From CAZWCX01 sp964632945 (lineage in GTDB: Bacteria > Planctomycetota > MHYJ01 > WSZJ01 > CAZWCX01): a DNA stretch of 9,689 bases. A model generated the notes under the pieces. It ran no database searches. It worked only from the letters and a program-made list of their open reading frames with translations, and was not told the DNA's origin. The DNA lies in contig CAZWCX010000206.1 of NCBI GenBank assembly GCA_964632945.1, positions 1 through 9,689 of the forward strand, written 5' to 3'. The stretch's first letter is position 1. Every line of letters begins with the position of its first letter. A program made the position numbers and the translations under genes. This document shows, piece by piece, positions 6,788 to 9,689 of the stretch.

Positions 6788-9148
6788 CTACTTCGCCGGA
6801 ATCCGGAAGTGTCCCCGGGTGTGCTCGTTCGTGAGGACGTACTTGACGACCTTGCGGGCACAGTCGTTGCAATAGCCGGCTCGCGGGTCCATGCCGGCGG
6901 TGCGGGCCGCCTCCGCGCTGTTGCGGCGCAGCGTGTTGATCACGCGCAGGACTTCCGCTCCCATCTTGGTTTCGGCCCGGTCCGACTTCGGCAAGGAGTC
7001 CTCGAACAAGTCCCCCTCCTGGGAGTCGAATTTGTCCAGTTCGATCAGGAGTCCATCGTAGTTGTACCGGCTCTTGACGTTGAGATAGGTCTTCTCGCGA
7101 AACCGGGAAATCAACTCCGGCACGGCCACTCTCGGATCGGGCCGCTCGCCGGTTTCCGCGGCATGTTTGCCGAACTTCTGGATGATCCCGACGCGGAACT
7201 CGTGGCGCTGATCCGGCGCCACCCCGAGGAACTCCTCCTCGCGCTGCAGGTGTTCCACCGGATCGACGTTCTTCTTGCGGAATTCGTCCATCACCATTTC
7301 GCGTTTCACGTAGGCCTTCGCGTGCCGGAGATACGACTCCACGCGGGCCTCCAGGTCTTCGGTCCGCACCTCGAAGAGCGCGCGCTCGACTTCCGTGATC
7401 ACCCAGCGGTTGTATTCGGTCTGGATGGCGTCGAGCAGCGGTCGGCTGTCTTCGCCCACCGCCTCGTGGATCTTCGAGTAGACCTGGAACGGGTTGATGC
7501 AGCGGTTGTTCTCGTCCATCGAGAGCTGGCCGAGGATCCGCTTGAACCAGCGCGGGCTCCGCCCCTTCTTCCCCTCCACGTCGGCGTGCTCGGCGCGGAT
7601 GGCCATGGCGAACGAATCGGTGAACGCCTCCCGCTGGTCGTGGGCGATCCAGTCGAAGTCTCCGGCGTAGATTTTCGCCTTCTGGACGAGGGACATCTGC
7701 TGGACCATTTGCTGCTGCTTCTGGAGCATCGCCCGCCGGCTCTCCCAGCGCGCCTTGTCGTGCTGGAACTGCTCGATCCGCTTCTTCTCCGCCTCGAAGA
7801 ACTCGTGGAGATTCGGTTCGCAGAGTCGCGTGAGCACGACGAACATCGCCCCCGTCGAGACGCTGTGAGGAGAAATGTGCTGGGCCTTCCGGATCTCGCG
7901 CACGTTCGGTTCGTAGATCCGTTCCTCCTCGTGAAAATTGAGCAGGTAGGGGACGGAGATCTGTTCGATGCGGTCCCGCAAGCCCTCGGTCAGGACGTTT
8001 TCCTCGAGGAGTTTCGATTCCGGCAGGTTCGTGGATCCGAAGATCGCGCAGTCGATCTTGAGCGTCACGTCGCCGAAGTCGACGGTCTTTTCCTCCACCG
8101 CGCTCAGGAGGTGTTGGAGCTGCTGGTGATTCTTGTTGAAGATGTCCTGGTAGTTGATGAACCCGCGGTTTGCGCAGGTGGGTTTGCCGTAGAAATTGTA
8201 CAGCCGGACCCCGCGCAGCAGCGCGGAGAGATGGATCTTTCCCTCTTCGGTGGAGACGGGGTGGACCGAGGTCTCCACGTTCACCCCGGGGTCGACCTCC
8301 GCCAGCCCGCGACCGGTCTCGAGGGAGTAGATGAACCGCGCCACCTGGATGTGTTTGGTGACCTTTTTCCAGTCGCCGTGGTAGATCTCGAGCAGCCGGT
8401 CGCGGACGATCTGGCAATTGCGGCAGGGCTCGAGTTCCAGCACCTTTTGCGGGATGACGAAGTCCCGGAGCGCCCCGGCCTGTCCGCCCTTGTGCTGCGA
8501 CACGACGGCCTGCAGGAAGGCCGACCGCTCCCTGCGGGGAATCAGAATCAGCGGATGATCCCGGACCTGGCACTCGACCTTGGCGAAGATCTCCGATTCG
8601 GGCAGGTGCGCGTAGCTCCCGGTTTCCCGGGAAAGTTCCTCCATGCGGCGGAATCCCAGCTTGGCGCCGTCCTCCTCGAACAGGTCGCGGAACAGCCAGT
8701 TGACGCTGTAGACCGCGCCGTCCGAGGTCCGGGAGTATTCTTCCATCCCCTTCTGCAGGAGCGTGAAGATCCGCGACTTGCCGGTTCCGGGCGGGCCGAT
8801 GAGGACGTAGATGCTCTCGTCCTCTTCCTGCTTGGCGCTGGCGTCGATGTGCTTAAAGAGCTGGGCGATCGGGGCAACCTGGCCGACCACCTCCCGCTGT
8901 CCTCCAAAGAAGGGATCGCGGAACAGCCCGAAGCGGGGATAGACGCGGCCGCATTCCTTTACCGACTCGACGCCGAAATGGAGGATGGCATCGCGGATGT
9001 ACTGGTAGGCGGTCCGCGTGTGGCGATACGGGTGCAGGGCTACGGCTGCGAGGTACTCGTCGAAGGTGAGCACCTCGTTGGCCCGGGAAAAGGCGTCCCG
9101 AACCTCAGACTCCACCCGTTGGACAAGATCGTCCGCTTCTTGGCTCAA
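6788..9148 (-). CDS. prkA: PrkA-family serine protein kinase (long form)
   Basis: The 786-residue protein belongs to the PrkA/YeaG family: an AAA-type ATPase core followed by a kinase-like C-terminal region, linked to sporulation in Bacillus and to starvation responses in enterobacteria. The Walker A motif GPPGTGKS is at 118-125. Further AAA landmarks are RGFINYQDIFNKNHQQLQHL (328-347), the sensor-like AIFGSTNLPESKL (368-380), and LRDRIEQISVPYLLNF (390-405). A CRNC pair (242-245) and a YCNDC near the C-terminus (759-763) could bind zinc. A charged, glutamine-rich helix at about 447-492 reads as a coiled coil. The family is usually about 630-690 residues, so this one is longer. I chose TTG 9148: GGAGG (9161-9157) lies eight bases before it, and the promoter -10 overlaps the in-frame ATG at 9175, which would give nine more residues. 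The usual partners yeaH and spoVR are not adjacent. Confidence 0.85.
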   Translation of the reverse strand: MSQEADDLVQRVESEVRDAFSRANEVLTFDEYLAAVALHPYRHTRTAYQYIRDAILHFGVESVKECGRVYPRFGLFRDPFFGGQREVVGQVAPIAQLFKHIDASAKQEEDESIYVLIGPPGTGKSRIFTLLQKGMEEYSRTSDGAVYSVNWLFRDLFEEDGAKLGFRRMEELSRETGSYAHLPESEIFAKVECQVRDHPLILIPRRERSAFLQAVVSQHKGGQAGALRDFVIPQKVLELEPCRNCQIVRDRLLEIYHGDWKKVTKHIQVARFIYSLETGRGLAEVDPGVNVETSVHPVSTEEGKIHLSALLRGVRLYNFYGKPTCANRGFINYQDIFNKNHQQLQHLLSAVEEKTVDFGDVTLKIDCAIFGSTNLPESKLLEENVLTEGLRDRIEQISVPYLLNFHEEERIYEPNVREIRKAQHISPHSVSTGAMFVVLTRLCEPNLHEFFEAEKKRIEQFQHDKARWESRRAMLQKQQQMVQQMSLVQKAKIYAGDFDWIAHDQREAFTDSFAMAIRAEHADVEGKKGRSPRWFKRILGQLSMDENNRCINPFQVYSKIHEAVGEDSRPLLDAIQTEYNRWVITEVERALFEVRTEDLEARVESYLRHAKAYVKREMVMDEFRKKNVDPVEHLQREEEFLGVAPDQRHEFRVGIIQKFGKHAAETGERPDPRVAVPELISRFREKTYLNVKSRYNYDGLLIELDKFDSQEGDLFEDSLPKSDRAETKMGAEVLRVINTLRRNSAEAARTAGMDPRAGYCNDCARKVVKYVLTNEHTRGHFRIPAK

Positions 9149-9173
9149 GGGGATGTCCTCCGTCTTCGCGTGC

Positions 9174-9202
9174 ATTTTATCAGTTGTCCGGGGTCGGGTC
9201 AA
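9174..9202 (-). promoter_or_regulatory. prkA promoter, -10 box overlapping the upstream ATG
   Basis: Read on the minus strand, TTGACC (9202-9197), a 17-base spacer and TAAAAT (9179-9174) match the housekeeping -35 and -10 at 5 of 6 bases each. This is the best promoter match in the window. Transcription would begin around 9167-9166, inside the longer reading frame, about 18 nt before the TTG at 9148 and just ahead of GGAGG. Confidence 0.65.
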
Positions 9203-9288
9203 AGGCGGCCCCGGCGCGGGCGGTTTCCGCCGGGGACGGTCGCCGCGCGCCCGCCCGGGTCTGCGATCTCGGGGCGGCCCCGGGAAGA

Positions 9289-9317
9289 TTGCGGGCGGGC
9301 CGTCACCCCGGTACAAT
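9289..9317 (+). promoter_or_regulatory. Promoter of the 76-residue protein gene
   Basis: TTGCGG (9289-9294), a 17-base spacer and TACAAT (9312-9317) form a plausible housekeeping promoter. Transcription would start near 9324, with GGGGGAGG (9333-9340) as ribosome site. It diverges from the prkA promoter; about 90 bases separate the two -35 boxes. Confidence 0.55.
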
Positions 9318-9348
9318 CCCGTTGCGTCCGATGGGGGAGGAAGTCAGG

Positions 9349-9579
9349 ATGAAGTACTTCAAGCACTCCATGTACCAGGGTCGCAAGGGCGATGCCTGGA
9401 CGTATTTCGAATGCGACGACGCCGGGAAGCCGCTGCGCGCGGTCACCTACTACGCGCAACTCAAGCGGCTCGAGAAGAAGCAGTCGCCGGTCGCCATCGA
9501 ACTGCCGCCGAAGGAAAAGCTCAGTCCGGCCCGGGCCGACGAGTTTCAGCAGTTCTGGGAGACGGACGAGATCACCTAG
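9349..9579 (+). CDS. Small protein of unknown function (76 residues)
   Basis: The start is the ATG at 9349, eight bases after GGGGGAGG (9333-9340). Longer in-frame starts upstream translate into arginine/alanine-rich sequence and cross the promoter. The product is soluble, with no signal peptide or membrane segment. It reads as a short beta-rich half (MKYFKHSMYQ, WTYFECDDAGKPLRAVTYY) and a charged C-terminal half ending in a probable helix, ARADEFQQFWE. This order loosely recalls small DUF6881-like proteins (strand, acidic turn, RxVxxF strand, then a helix with EFxxxW), but the similarity is weak and I make no functional call. Clean ribosome site and promoter argue for a real gene. Its TAG stop lies inside repeat copy 2. 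Confidence 0.75.
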   Translation: MKYFKHSMYQGRKGDAWTYFECDDAGKPLRAVTYYAQLKRLEKKQSPVAIELPPKEKLSPARADEFQQFWETDEIT

Positions 9580-9628
9580 CCCGGAAGATTTACGAACCGC
9601 TTCGCGGTTCGCGATCGAACCGGCTCCG
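9574..9628 (-). repeat. Dispersed hairpin repeat, copy 2 (inverted)
   Basis: On the minus strand this matches copy 1 (2-56) at 46 of 55 positions without gaps. The stem CGAACCGC/GCGGTTCG (9593-9600 with 9604-9611) encloses a three-base loop (GAA on the minus strand), as in copy 1. One stem pair is A-T in copy 1 and C-G here, a compensatory change. The outer stem is less perfect than in copy 1, but the CCGG ends and the GCTAGGT tail are kept. It overlaps the stop codon of the small gene. The remaining 61 bases to the window end hold no feature I can support. Confidence 0.75.
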
Positions 9629-9689
9629 GCCCGCCACGAAGGCCGTCCGGAGCAGGACTGCCTCGCCCAGCGTGCGACGCCGTGTGTCG

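Noticed and set aside
6728..9352. An 874-codon open frame on the plus strand opposite prkA
   Set aside because: It mirrors the prkA codons, with high leucine/valine/aspartate from reversed codons. PrkA on the other strand has family motifs, a promoter and a ribosome site.
9590..9688. Possible C-terminal end of a minus-strand gene entering from the right (32 codons, TAA inside repeat copy 2)
   Set aside because: The frame looks mildly protein-like, but open stretches of this length are common at this GC content, and nothing recognisable is encoded.
1..9689. CRISPR array, tRNA, rRNA, insertion sequence or phage genes
   Set aside because: No regularly spaced repeats, cloverleaf with a CCA-type end, rRNA-like stretch or transposase/integrase motif was seen on either strand.

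Overview
The window is GC-rich (roughly two thirds G+C by eye) and tightly packed. It carries six protein genes, at least four promoter-like sites and two copies of a dispersed hairpin repeat. The organism is bacterial. The exported protein at 1746-3887 is built like the secretin-like proteins (FDVRD-type start, ENVxPxxW-type helix, then a beta-alpha-beta segment) that I associate with Planctomycetota and other PVC bacteria, so an uncultured planctomycete-like lineage is my best guess. No rRNA or other phylogenetic marker confirms this.

Layout. Positions 1-303 hold no gene: they contain repeat copy 1 (2-56), an intrinsic terminator-like hairpin (82-117) and a promoter candidate (177-205). A plus-strand gene run follows: an ECF-type sigma factor (304-912), its membrane anti-sigma partner with a zinc-finger motif (909-1676, overlapping by ATGA), an exported protein with two tandem secretin-like modules (1746-3887), and a membrane protein with an archaemetzincin-like protease domain (3972-5363). 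A separate promoter whose -10 box contains the protease stop codon leads into eboE (5393-6619). After a hairpin-rich convergent gap, a long PrkA-family serine protein kinase gene runs on the minus strand (6788-9148). Diverging from it is a 76-residue protein of unknown function with its own promoter (9349-9579). Its stop codon lies inside repeat copy 2 (9574-9628), which is inverted relative to copy 1.

How the genes may work together. The first three genes look like one regulatory operon: a sigma factor held at the membrane by its anti-sigma factor, co-expressed with a cell-envelope protein. The protease gene 84 nt further on is probably read from the same transcript and is predicted to be membrane-bound, so it could take part in the same envelope response. 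That link is inference. EboE (metabolite traffic, TIM barrel), PrkA (stress-linked kinase) and the small protein each appear to have their own promoter.

The points most worth checking are the paired inverted repeats with a compensatory base-pair change, the duplicated secretin-like protein, the cysteine-free membrane archaemetzincin, the stand-alone eboE, and a prkA promoter whose -10 box overlaps the obvious ATG, so that translation probably begins at a TTG downstream.
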